This document shows, piece by piece, positions 1-5,318 of a stretch of 5,628 nucleotides of DNA. Location of the stretch: the NCBI GenBank assembly GCA_001824635.1, contig MHYB01000096.1:7834-13461 (forward strand). The letters are read 5' to 3'. The notes under the pieces are model-generated. The model had not been told where the DNA came from, ran no database searches, and saw only the letters and a program-made list of their open reading frames with translations. This stretch comes from Planctomycetes bacterium GWF2_50_10 (lineage in GTDB: Bacteria > Planctomycetota > Phycisphaerae > Sedimentisphaerales > GWF2-50-10). The translations under genes were made by a program, and so were the position numbers. Numbering within the stretch: position 1 is the stretch's first letter; each line of letters starts with the position of its first letter.

Positions 1-12
1 TCGAGCCGATCA

Positions 13-1398
13 TTATACCTTAGGCGGGGCGTGGAGGGAAACCCCAAATGCATCTTCCCAACTTTCCCTAAGTACTTCGGAAACCGTGGGATGCGGGAAC
101 ATGACGTGCTCGATATGCTCGCTGGAGCCAAGCATCGCCCTTGCTGCGCCGATAAGCTCTGTTACTGCTGGGCCGACCATGCTCACGCCGAGGACTTTAT
201 TGGCGGCAGTATCGCGGATGACATGGACTTCGCCGACGGTTTCGTTTTCGCCCGCGGCCCTGCCGTTAGTGCGGAAATAGCTCTTGCCGACGCGGACGGC
301 TATATTTTTGGCGGCGCACTGGGCTTCTGTCAGGCCTACGGAGGCAACTTCGGGGAACGAGTAAACGGCTCTTGGGATGAGTTCGTAATCGTACATTTGT
401 TCGCTGCCACCGGTGGCGTTGACGGCTGCGATCTCTGCCTCGGCGAAGGCGCCGTGGGCGAGATAAGTGGTTGCGACGGCATCGCCGATGGCGTAAACGC
501 CGGGGACGTTGGTTTCCATCCTGTTATTGATCTTTACCGCTGAGCGGTTCATTTCGAGCTTGAGGTTGGCCACGGTTTCCCCGTCGCAGATGGCTTTTCG
601 GCCCACAGCTACGAGCACCTTTTCCGCTTCGATCGCCTGGCCATTGGCGAGCATGACCTTTGCGGGCGATGATGATTTATCTACCGATTGCACTGCCTGG
701 CCGACAAGGGTTTCTATGCCGAGCTTCTTGAATTCGGCTGCGAGGATACGGGCGATCCATGGTTCTTCTTTTGGCAAAAGCTGGGACAGGGCTTCGATTA
801 TCGTTACCTTTGTGCCCATGGCAGCGTAGACGCAAGCCATTTCGCAACCTATTACGCCGCCGCCGATGACTGCCATCGAGGCGGGTATAGCTGAAAGCGA
901 AAGGGCTTCGGTGCTGGAAATTATTGTCTGGCCATCAAATGGGAAGGCGGGGATGTTAATGGCTTCGGAGCCGGTGGCCAGGATTATCTTTGATGCCTCG
1001 ATCTCTGTGGCGCCGGCGGGAGATTCGACCTTGACCGTTGTCTGGCTTGTGCATATACCGCGGCCGGTGAAGATTTTTACTTTATTTGCCTGTACCAAGC
1101 CGCCAAGACCTTTTACAAAGCTCTGGACGATCATGTTCTTTCGCTGCTGGATCTTTGCCCAGTTTGGGGTTGCGCCGGTGATATCTATACCCATTACGGC
1201 GGCGTGTTTTGCTCGCAACAGTGTATGTGCGGAGGCGAGGAGTGCTTTAGATGGTATGCAGCCTACGTTGAGGCAGGTACCGCCCATTGAGGCCTTTTCG
1301 ACCAGGGCAACTGTTGCGCCGCGCTGGGCACACCTTATTGCGGCTGCGTATCCGCCGGGGCCGCCGCCGATCACTATCACGTCAAACTTTTCAGCCAT
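13..1398 (-). CDS. lpdA: Dihydrolipoyl dehydrogenase (E3 of 2-oxoacid dehydrogenase / glycine cleavage complexes)
   Basis: This cytoplasmic FAD flavoenzyme reoxidises protein-bound dihydrolipoamide with NAD+ in 2-oxoacid dehydrogenase or glycine-cleavage complexes. The 461 residues are full length for the family, with all diagnostic motifs in order. The FAD-binding GGGPGG is at residues 11-16. The redox disulfide motif GGTCLNVGCIPSK has C42 and C47. The NAD-binding VIGGGVIGCE is at 177-186, and the second FAD motif GVYAIGDA is at 300-307. The C-terminal dimerisation domain carries HPTVSE, with catalytic H436 and E441. The ATG start is backed by GGAG seven bases upstream (1406-1409, minus strand) and an N-terminus that begins just before the FAD fold. 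The stop is TAA, 12 bases from the window edge, so downstream partners are unseen. No E1, E2 or lipoate gene is visible, so the complex served cannot be told. The closely related mercuric and glutathione reductases fit less well, because the whole protein reads as E3. Confidence 0.97.
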   Translation of the reverse strand: MAEKFDVIVIGGGPGGYAAAIRCAQRGATVALVEKASMGGTCLNVGCIPSKALLASAHTLLRAKHAAVMGIDITGATPNWAKIQQRKNMIVQSFVKGLGGLVQANKVKIFTGRGICTSQTTVKVESPAGATEIEASKIILATGSEAINIPAFPFDGQTIISSTEALSLSAIPASMAVIGGGVIGCEMACVYAAMGTKVTIIEALSQLLPKEEPWIARILAAEFKKLGIETLVGQAVQSVDKSSSPAKVMLANGQAIEAEKVLVAVGRKAICDGETVANLKLEMNRSAVKINNRMETNVPGVYAIGDAVATTYLAHGAFAEAEIAAVNATGGSEQMYDYELIPRAVYSFPEVASVGLTEAQCAAKNIAVRVGKSYFRTNGRAAGENETVGEVHVIRDTAANKVLGVSMVGPAVTELIGAARAMLGSSEHIEHVMFPHPTVSEVLRESWEDAFGVSLHAPPKV

Positions 1399-1405
1399 TT
1401 TGAAG

Positions 1406-1409
1406 CTCC
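1406..1409 (-). promoter_or_regulatory. Shine-Dalgarno GGAG for lpdA
   Basis: The minus strand reads GGAG followed by seven bases and then the lpdA ATG at 1398. This is standard SD spacing. It is one of only two clear SDs in the window (the other precedes lemA) and it fixes the lpdA start. Confidence 0.75.
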
Positions 1410-1443
1410 ATAATCTAAATTTGCATAATCAGAAAACAGCATT

Positions 1444-1449
1444 ATCATA
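1444..1449 (-). promoter_or_regulatory. Possible -10 box upstream of lpdA
   Basis: The minus strand reads TATGAT (one mismatch to TATAAT) 45 bases before the lpdA start, inside the 119-bp gap after birA. No good -35 hexamer lies 16-18 bp upstream, so this is only a candidate. If real, lpdA would have a leader of roughly 38 bases and could be transcribed separately from nadC-birA. Confidence 0.25.
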
Positions 1450-1464
1450 CTTGAAACCAAACCG

Positions 1465-1481
1465 CAAAACTACCAGTTTTG
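1465..1481. other. Small perfect inverted repeat between birA and lpdA
   Basis: CAAAACT (1465-1471) and AGTTTTG (1475-1481) form a perfect 7-bp stem with a three-base loop. It lies 37 bases past the birA stop and about 67 bases before the lpdA start. It is A/T-rich and has no uridine run on the birA transcript, so it is a poor intrinsic terminator. An operator or a weak mRNA 3'-end structure is possible. Only the symmetry is seen directly; function is unknown. Confidence 0.35.
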
Positions 1482-1517
1482 AACAGAACCAGACCAAAAC
1501 CGAACAGGAATAAACAT

Positions 1518-2303
1518 TTACCTTACGTTTGATGTGTGGCCGGCGTCGAAAATCCTGACGCCGCCGCCTTCGATCTGGACAATGAGGCCTTTTTGGGGAT
1601 CAATGCCGATGACGACGCCGGTGAAGGTGCGGTTATTGTGCCTCAGGCTTACGCGGCTGTGTAACTGGGTATTAAGTTCGAGCCACTTGTCGATCACTGC
1701 CTGCTTTTCGTTGGCCGCTGTAATGAGCCATTCATCAAGGCTAACGAGGAGGCGCTTACAGAGGCTGATGCGATCTATGTTTGCGCCGGTTTCGATATCG
1801 ATGCTGGTGGCGATGGGGCGGATCTGTTCATCGAAGCTTTCGGGCGACTGGTGGCAGTTGATGCCGATGCCCAGGACGTAGTTTTTTTTGCCGCGGGAAA
1901 TTTTGGATTCGAGAAGGATACCGGACACTTTTTTGGAGTTGAGCAGAATATCATTTGGCCATTTGATCTTGGCTTGGTTTTTCCCGCAGGTGCCGATGGC
2001 TGCGGCGACGGCTACAGCTGAGGTGAGAGTGAGCATTTCCGGCTCAAGCTTTTCGTCCATCAAGACTATCGAGCAGAGAATGGACTGGCTTGCGGTGGAG
2101 AGCCATTTGTTGCCGGTTCTGCCGCGGCCCGCGGATTGTTCTTCGGCAAAGACGGCAAGTCCGTCGTTGGCTTTTTTTGCGGCATAATGCCATGCGATAT
2201 CGTTGGTGCTGGCGGTGGACGAAAACACAATGACCTGCGAGCCGATGCGGGCAGTTTTGAGGCCGGGGGTGATGAGGTCCGGGTTAAGCGCGTCGGTGTG
2301 CAT
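1518..2303 (-). CDS. birA: Biotin--[acetyl-CoA carboxylase] ligase, catalytic form without HTH domain
   Basis: The enzyme activates biotin with ATP to biotinyl-5'-AMP and transfers it to the lysine of biotin carboxyl carrier proteins in the cytoplasm. The 261 residues show the BPL/LplA-type catalytic fold. S32-T33-N34 is the STN motif near the N-terminus. GRGRTGNKW at 59-67 is the biotinyl-AMP binding loop. KWPND is at 114-118, KVSGILLE at 125-132 (matching the region of the catalytic lysine), and GIGINC at 145-150. A short C-terminal beta domain lies at about 217-261. Only about 25 residues precede the catalytic fold, so the N-terminal winged-helix repressor domain of E. coli BirA is absent; this is a monofunctional (group I) ligase that should not repress biotin synthesis. 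The ATG overlaps the nadC stop by one base (TAATG), implying translational coupling. The SD is weak (GGA within the nadC end). A nadC-birA pair is common in bacteria. Confidence 0.95.
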   Translation of the reverse strand: MHTDALNPDLITPGLKTARIGSQVIVFSSTASTNDIAWHYAAKKANDGLAVFAEEQSAGRGRTGNKWLSTASQSILCSIVLMDEKLEPEMLTLTSAVAVAAAIGTCGKNQAKIKWPNDILLNSKKVSGILLESKISRGKKNYVLGIGINCHQSPESFDEQIRPIATSIDIETGANIDRISLCKRLLVSLDEWLITAANEKQAVIDKWLELNTQLHSRVSLRHNNRTFTGVVIGIDPQKGLIVQIEGGGVRIFDAGHTSNVR

Positions 2304-3193
2304 TAAATATCCAGGCCTATATCGACGGCGGGGGCTGAATGGGTGATCGCTCCAACCGAGATACGCTCCACGCCGGTTTGGGCGACTGCTTTGATGTTTT
2401 TGAGTGTTATGCCGCCGGATGCTTCGAGCTGAGGTTTTTTGCCTTTTATGCTGTTTCGCATTTTGACCGCTTTTTTCATCTGGGCAGGCGTAAAATTATC
2501 AAGCAGAACGATATCGACGCCTTTGACCTTGAGCACCTCTTCAAGCTGGGAGAGGCTGTCGACTTCGACTTCAAAAAACCTGAGGCCTTTAATTTTTTGT
2601 GCTTTTTCGACCAGTTCGGCAAGTTTGGCGGCCAGGCGCGGGCCGAATGTGGCAAGGTGGTTATCCTTTATGAGGATAGCGTCATAAAGGCCGGTGCGAT
2701 GGTTTTTGCCGCCGCCACAGAGTACGGCATATTTTTCGATGGTTCTAAAGCCAGGCGTTGTTTTGCGGGTATCATATACAAAGGCGCGGGTGCCTTTTGC
2801 TTGTTTTGCGTAACGGGCTGTTGCGGTTGATATCCCGCTTAGATGCTGGAGGAAATTGAGTACCACTCGCTCGGCTGAGAGCAGGGGCCGCATGGGGCCG
2901 GTGATTGTGCCAAGGAGTTGTCCTTTTTTTGCCCGTCCGCCGTCTGGGATAGAGGTAGCCAGTTTTAGTCGGCTGTCATACGTTTTTAGAATAGCCTCGA
3001 CGAGTTCCATTCCGCAAACGGTGATATCCTCTCGCGTAACAAGGCGTGCGGTGCCTTTGAGGCCGGTGGGGACGGTGAGGCTGCTTGTCACGTCGCCTGT
3101 GCCAAGGTCTTCGGCAACGGCGAGATTGATTAGCGATTTAATTTCTTTTGTTACGGGTAATTTGATCATCTTATTTACCGATATTAATAACAT
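2303..3193 (-). CDS. nadC: Nicotinate-nucleotide pyrophosphorylase, carboxylating (quinolinate phosphoribosyltransferase)
   Basis: It converts quinolinate and PRPP to nicotinate mononucleotide, CO2 and pyrophosphate, the entry of de novo NAD synthesis into the pyridine nucleotide pool. The 296 residues carry the family motifs in order: EDLGTGDVTS (28-37), AERVVLNFLQHLSGIST (107-123), DTRKTTPGFR (141-150), GGGKNHRTGLYDAILIKDNH (160-179, with substrate-binding H165, R166 and K176), the acidic EVEVDS (208-213), LLDNF (230-234) and LEASGGI (256-262). The start is uncertain. The ATG at 3193 has no SD, and a second in-frame ATG at 3169 (Met9, MIKLPVTKEI) gives 288 residues and sits where family homology normally begins. 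A possible promoter overlaps the first ATG and would favour Met9. It heads the minus-strand group; neither nadA nor nadB is in the window. The NadC assignment is secure against nicotinate phosphoribosyltransferase (PncB), whose motifs differ. Confidence 0.96.
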   Translation of the reverse strand: MLLISVNKMIKLPVTKEIKSLINLAVAEDLGTGDVTSSLTVPTGLKGTARLVTREDITVCGMELVEAILKTYDSRLKLATSIPDGGRAKKGQLLGTITGPMRPLLSAERVVLNFLQHLSGISTATARYAKQAKGTRAFVYDTRKTTPGFRTIEKYAVLCGGGKNHRTGLYDAILIKDNHLATFGPRLAAKLAELVEKAQKIKGLRFFEVEVDSLSQLEEVLKVKGVDIVLLDNFTPAQMKKAVKMRNSIKGKKPQLEASGGITLKNIKAVAQTGVERISVGAITHSAPAVDIGLDI

Positions 3194-3212
3194 GAGTTTG
3201 TGTTGGCAACAA
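3184..3212 (-). promoter_or_regulatory. Candidate sigma70-type promoter for nadC-birA
   Basis: On the minus strand TTGTTG (3207-3212) is followed by exactly 17 bases and then TATTAA (3184-3189). Matches to TTGACA/TATAAT are 3/6 and 4/6, so the support is the spacing more than the hexamers. Transcription would begin near 3175-3178, downstream of the first nadC ATG (3193) and just upstream of the second (3169), giving a nearly leaderless mRNA. Inference only. Confidence 0.28.
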
Positions 3213-3224
3213 GATTGAAATTTT

Positions 3225-3250
3225 GCCTGTTATGATGGCGGGCTTTTTTT
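3225..3250 (+). terminator. Terminator-like hairpin with T7 run just before the mgtE-like start
   Basis: GCCTG (3225-3229) can pair with CGGGC (3239-3243), with one G-U pair, across a nine-base loop. Seven T follow directly (3244-3250). This has the layout of a weak intrinsic terminator on the plus strand. No plus-strand gene lies upstream for it to terminate, so if functional it would act as an attenuator for the following gene. The short stem and the alternative reading as an extended -10 make this tentative. Confidence 0.3.
3228..3236 (+). promoter_or_regulatory. Candidate extended -10 promoter for the mgtE-like gene
   Basis: TG-T-TATGAT is an extended -10 element: TG at 3228-3229, one base, then TATGAT with one mismatch to consensus. 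Extended -10 promoters depend little on a -35, and none is well placed here (TTGGCA at 3203-3208 is 22 bp away). The predicted start near 3243 would leave a leader of about 17 bases before the GTG. It shares bases with the hairpin/T-run at 3225-3250, so both cannot simply be true as drawn. Confidence 0.35.
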
Positions 3251-3259
3251 GGGACTTTA

Positions 3260-4249
3260 GTGGCAAGACTTAAGCAGAGCAGCCTTGGTGACCCGGTTAT
3301 TTCGCACATGACGCGGGAATTTATTTTTCTTCGTGACGACCAGACGGTCGGCGAAGCGATGCACCATTGCCATTGCAGGGGCATTACCCAGCAGATTGTT
3401 TATTTTTATGTGGCCGATGATCAGAAACGGCTTGTCGGGGTAGTGCCGGTGCGCAGCCTGCTTATGAGCCAGCCGACAGATATAATTTCGCAGATCATGC
3501 TTAAGGATATTGTGTCTGTACCCGTTACTGCGAGCGTGCAGATGGCGTGCGAACTCTTTTACAAGCATCGGTATTTGGCCCTGCCCGTCGTCGATGAAGA
3601 CGGCAAACTTGAGGGAATGGTGGATTTAACGCATCTCACGGATGCGATGATAGATGTGAACCGCAAGCATGTTCACGATGATATTTTTCAGCTTATCGGC
3701 GTGCATTTGGCGGCGGCGAAAAGACGCTCGCCCTGGGGAGCATTTAAGAATCGCTTTCCCTGGCTGTTGTGCAATATTCTCGGAGGGCTTTTATGTGCTT
3801 TTGTTGTCGGCATATATGAAAAACTGCTGGATCATATAATTATTTTTGCGCTTTTTATACCGGTCGTCCTTGCGCTTGGCGAAAGTGTTTCAATGCAGTC
3901 GATGACGATAACGCTGCAAAGGCTCCACCGCGATATTGTAAATAAGAAGTATTTCCTGATCGCCGTGCGCAACGAATTCATAACTTCATTCCTGCTGGGA
4001 ATGGGAAGCGGGGCGGTGGTGGGATTCGTGGCCTGGATGTGGCGCGGGAACGTGCAGGTTGCCCTTGCGATAGGTTACAGCATCTTTTTTGCTATCATGG
4101 CTGCGTGCGTACTGGGCGTTGCGATTCCAATGGCTGTTTACGCGTGGAGCAAAGACCCAAAAGTCGCCAGCGGGCCGATTATCCTGGCGATAGCCGATAT
4201 TGCCACGCTGCTGCTCTATCTCAATATCGCCAATGTGATGTTGCGGTGA
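3260..4249 (+). CDS. Short MgtE-family divalent cation (Mg2+) transporter, CBS pair + MgtE membrane domain
   Basis: This is probably an inner-membrane Mg2+ (or related cation) channel/transporter. The 329 residues comprise two CBS domains (about 12-68 and 77-133), a linker, and an MgtE-type membrane domain with about five helices (roughly 168-187, 192-208, 238-259, 266-291 and 303-325). The last helix contains SGPIILAIADIATLLLY (304-320), where D313 matches the pore aspartate of MgtE. Two things differ from the usual protein of about 450 residues. The N-terminal Mg2+-sensing intracellular domain is missing: a TGA at 3233-3235 closes the frame upstream. The conserved GGNxGxQ stretch at the end of helix 2 reads GESVSMQ (207-213). 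GTG at 3260 is the first possible start, without clear SD; the CBS fold starts soon after, so later starts would damage it. It is divergent from nadC. The substrate is inferred from the family and could be another divalent metal. Confidence 0.87.
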   Translation: MARLKQSSLGDPVISHMTREFIFLRDDQTVGEAMHHCHCRGITQQIVYFYVADDQKRLVGVVPVRSLLMSQPTDIISQIMLKDIVSVPVTASVQMACELFYKHRYLALPVVDEDGKLEGMVDLTHLTDAMIDVNRKHVHDDIFQLIGVHLAAAKRRSPWGAFKNRFPWLLCNILGGLLCAFVVGIYEKLLDHIIIFALFIPVVLALGESVSMQSMTITLQRLHRDIVNKKYFLIAVRNEFITSFLLGMGSGAVVGFVAWMWRGNVQVALAIGYSIFFAIMAACVLGVAIPMAVYAWSKDPKVASGPIILAIADIATLLLYLNIANVMLR

Positions 4250-4300
4250 TATTGCCAATAGCACTGGATTTTATCTGCGTAAAGTGGTAAATTTTCCTCC

Positions 4301-4978
4301 ATGGAACAAATCGTCATAATTGTTCTCATCGTAGCGGCTATAGCTGTGGCCGGGATATTTCAGCATCGGGCCACGCTTGCCCGACGCAAGGCACTGGAAC
4401 AATGGGCGGTTTCCAACGGTCTTGATTACAGCCCGACAAAGGTTTACGGGCTAGATGACGATTATTCATCTTTTGATTGTCTCAGGCAAGGCTCAAACCG
4501 CTATGGCTATAATATCATGCAGGGCAAGATCAGCTCTCGGCCGTTTCTGGGGTTTGATTATCATTACCAGGTAACAACTCACACGGGCAAAACCACGCAG
4601 ACCCATCATTATAATTTTTCAGCGATAATCGTCGAAAGCCCGTTCCTGCTCAAGCCGCTCTTTATCCGGCCTGAAAACATATTTGACAAGCTCGGCGAAT
4701 TCGTAGGCCTTGACGACATCGATTTTGAATCCGCGCAGTTCAGCAGCCAGTTTTATGTCAAGTCGCCGGATAAGAAATGGGCATACGACATCATCCACCA
4801 GGGCATGATGGAATACCTGCTCGCCTCGCCGCGGTTTTCCATACAGTTCGATTTGAAAAACATTATAATATGGCGAAGCGGCAAGTTTGAGCCGGAGGAT
4901 TTTCGCGTTGCCACGGACATGGTAAATGGAATTTTAGGGCGAATACCACAGTATGTTATAGACCAGCAGAAGATTTGA
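4301..4978 (+). CDS. Membrane-anchored protein of unknown function next to LemA
   Basis: I cannot name this 225-residue protein. Residues 3-20 form one hydrophobic helix, followed by the basic stretch HRATLARRK (22-30); by the positive-inside rule the remaining 195 residues should be cytosolic. The soluble part is mixed and aromatic-rich, with FLGFDYHYQ (82-90), a polar turn, then THHYNFSAIIVES (101-113), FIRPENIF (121-128), DIDFESAQF (139-147) and WAYDIIHQGMMEYLL (160-174). From memory, this order (a FDYxY strand, a His-rich hairpin, then FES and a late helix) recurs in an uncharacterised bacterial family, perhaps related to DUF3137-type proteins sometimes found beside lemA; that link is unverified. 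There is no SD; the ATG choice rests on the anchor starting at residue 3. It lies 51 bp after the mgtE-like gene, possibly co-transcribed, and upstream of lemA across a repeat block. Confidence 0.85.
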   Translation: MEQIVIIVLIVAAIAVAGIFQHRATLARRKALEQWAVSNGLDYSPTKVYGLDDDYSSFDCLRQGSNRYGYNIMQGKISSRPFLGFDYHYQVTTHTGKTTQTHHYNFSAIIVESPFLLKPLFIRPENIFDKLGEFVGLDDIDFESAQFSSQFYVKSPDKKWAYDIIHQGMMEYLLASPRFSIQFDLKNIIIWRSGKFEPEDFRVATDMVNGILGRIPQYVIDQQKI

Positions 4979-5015
4979 GAGTAGTTCTTAGAAATTAGTG
5001 ATTTGAGATTTGTGC
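4974..5015. repeat. Degenerate heptad array, left copy
   Basis: From the end of the preceding gene the sequence falls into seven-base steps: TTTGAGA (4974), GTAGTTC (4981), TTAGAAA (4988), TTAGTGA (4995), TTTGAGA (5002) and TTTGTGC (5009). All but the second and the last base of the final unit fit TTWGWRA. The array begins over the last three bases of the previous gene, including its TGA stop. Positions 4988-5012 match 5273-5297 at 22 of 25 bases, so it is the counterpart of the right array. Confidence 0.7.
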
Positions 5016-5272
5016 TCTGTAGAAACTCCTTTAGTCAAAAGAACCTGAAACTCGGTCTTGTGGCACAGTCTAGCGCAGCTAGGCTGTGTTCTTTGCCTTG
5101 AAAGGGCGAATAGAACGCATAGCTGGGCGGCGTTAGCTCCCGGACTCGAGGCTCTTTTGCAAAGCCCCAAAGGGGCGCGATATGATAGCCCAGGGTGGAG
5201 TGAAGCGCAGCCCTGGGTCAAAATCCAAGCAAAGGATAGCCCTGAAAGGGCGAGATATTTACCGAGCAGTTA
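5016..5272. repeat. Hairpin-rich intergenic repeat block
   Basis: This noncoding block lies between the two heptad arrays. It has three near-identical small hairpins: GCCTTGAAAGGGC (5095-5107), GCCCCAAAGGGGC (5164-5176) and GCCCTGAAAGGGC (5239-5251). Each is followed by a GCGMRAY-like tail, and their starts are 69 and 75 bp apart. Units one and two also carry a second stem after the first: a weaker CTGGG/CCCGG in unit one, and CCCAGGG (5189-5195) with CCCTGGG (5211-5217) in unit two. A longer hairpin sits at 5064-5088, and GAAACTC occurs twice (5022 and 5047). From memory, similar CCCTGAAAGGGC/CCCAGGG elements are dispersed in planctomycete and related genomes. There is no transposase and no convincing ORF. 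It may be a non-autonomous dispersed element or a transcribed structure. Confidence 0.65.
5064..5088. other. Strong stem-loop inside the repeat block
   Basis: CACAGTCTAG (5064-5073) pairs with CTAGGCTGTG (5079-5088) over all ten positions, with one T-G wobble, around a five-base CGCAG loop. It is the longest stem I find in the window. No T-run follows directly beyond GTTCTTT, so it is a weak terminator candidate at best. Confidence 0.6.
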
Positions 5273-5300
5273 TTAGAAATTTGTGATTAGAGAGTTGAAT
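5273..5300. repeat. Degenerate heptad array, right copy
   Basis: Seven-base steps TTAGAAA (5273), TTTGTGA (5280), TTAGAGA (5287) and GTTGAAT (5294) repeat the left array. The first three fit TTWGWRA. The array runs to within eight bases of the lemA SD, so it forms part of the lemA leader. Confidence 0.65.
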
Positions 5301-5307
5301 AGAAAAT

Positions 5308-5312
5308 AGGAG
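5308..5312 (+). promoter_or_regulatory. Shine-Dalgarno AGGAG for lemA
   Basis: AGGAG is followed by six bases (AATTTT) and the ATG at 5319. It is the strongest SD in the window and defines the start of the truncated reading frame. Confidence 0.8.
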
Positions 5313-5318
5313 AATTTT

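Noticed and set aside
866..1513. 215-residue plus-strand frame opposite lpdA, and similar frames at 31-543 and 509-829
   Set aside because: These are antisense shadows of a strongly conserved flavoenzyme gene, with low-complexity composition and no start signals.
1882..1889. A8 run followed by C in birA (minus strand), a possible -1 frameshift site
   Set aside because: The in-frame A AAA AAC resembles a slippery heptamer, but the zero frame gives a complete, motif-intact ligase and no downstream stimulatory structure is evident. It encodes an ordinary Lys-Lys-Asn.
2339..2830. 163-residue plus-strand frame opposite nadC, and smaller frames at 1534-1881, 1888-2187, 2439-2687 and 2856-3218
   Set aside because: They lie entirely or mostly opposite the clearly real nadC and birA, and their lengths are explained by codon bias on the coding strand.
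3194..3259. Mg2+ riboswitch (M-box or mgtA-type leader) before the MgtE-like gene
   Set aside because: The spacer is only 66 bp, too short for an M-box aptamer unless it lies inside nadC, and no matching multi-helix pattern was seen.
3257..3568. 103-residue minus-strand frame, and others at 3184-3384 and 3986-4264
   Set aside because: They are antisense to the CBS and membrane regions of the MgtE-like gene and have no recognisable motif.
4296..4300. CCTCC directly before the ATG at 4301
   Set aside because: It matches the anti-SD sequence, not the SD, so it cannot recruit the ribosome. It is most simply chance.
4988..5221. 77-residue minus-strand reading frame in the same block
   Set aside because: It overlaps the hairpins and heptads, is antisense to the local operon, has no SD and shows no recognisable domain.
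5095..5251. CRISPR array
   Set aside because: The repeated unit is a 13-bp hairpin that varies, occurs only three times, and the intervals (69 and 75 bp) share sequence with each other, unlike spacers. There is no cas gene.
5058..5276. 72-residue plus-strand reading frame through the repeat block
   Set aside because: It is the translation of the hairpin repeats (two SPxxARY-like segments come from the repeated GAAAGGGCG units) and has no SD. Homologous 'hypothetical proteins' in databases would most likely be the same annotation artefact.
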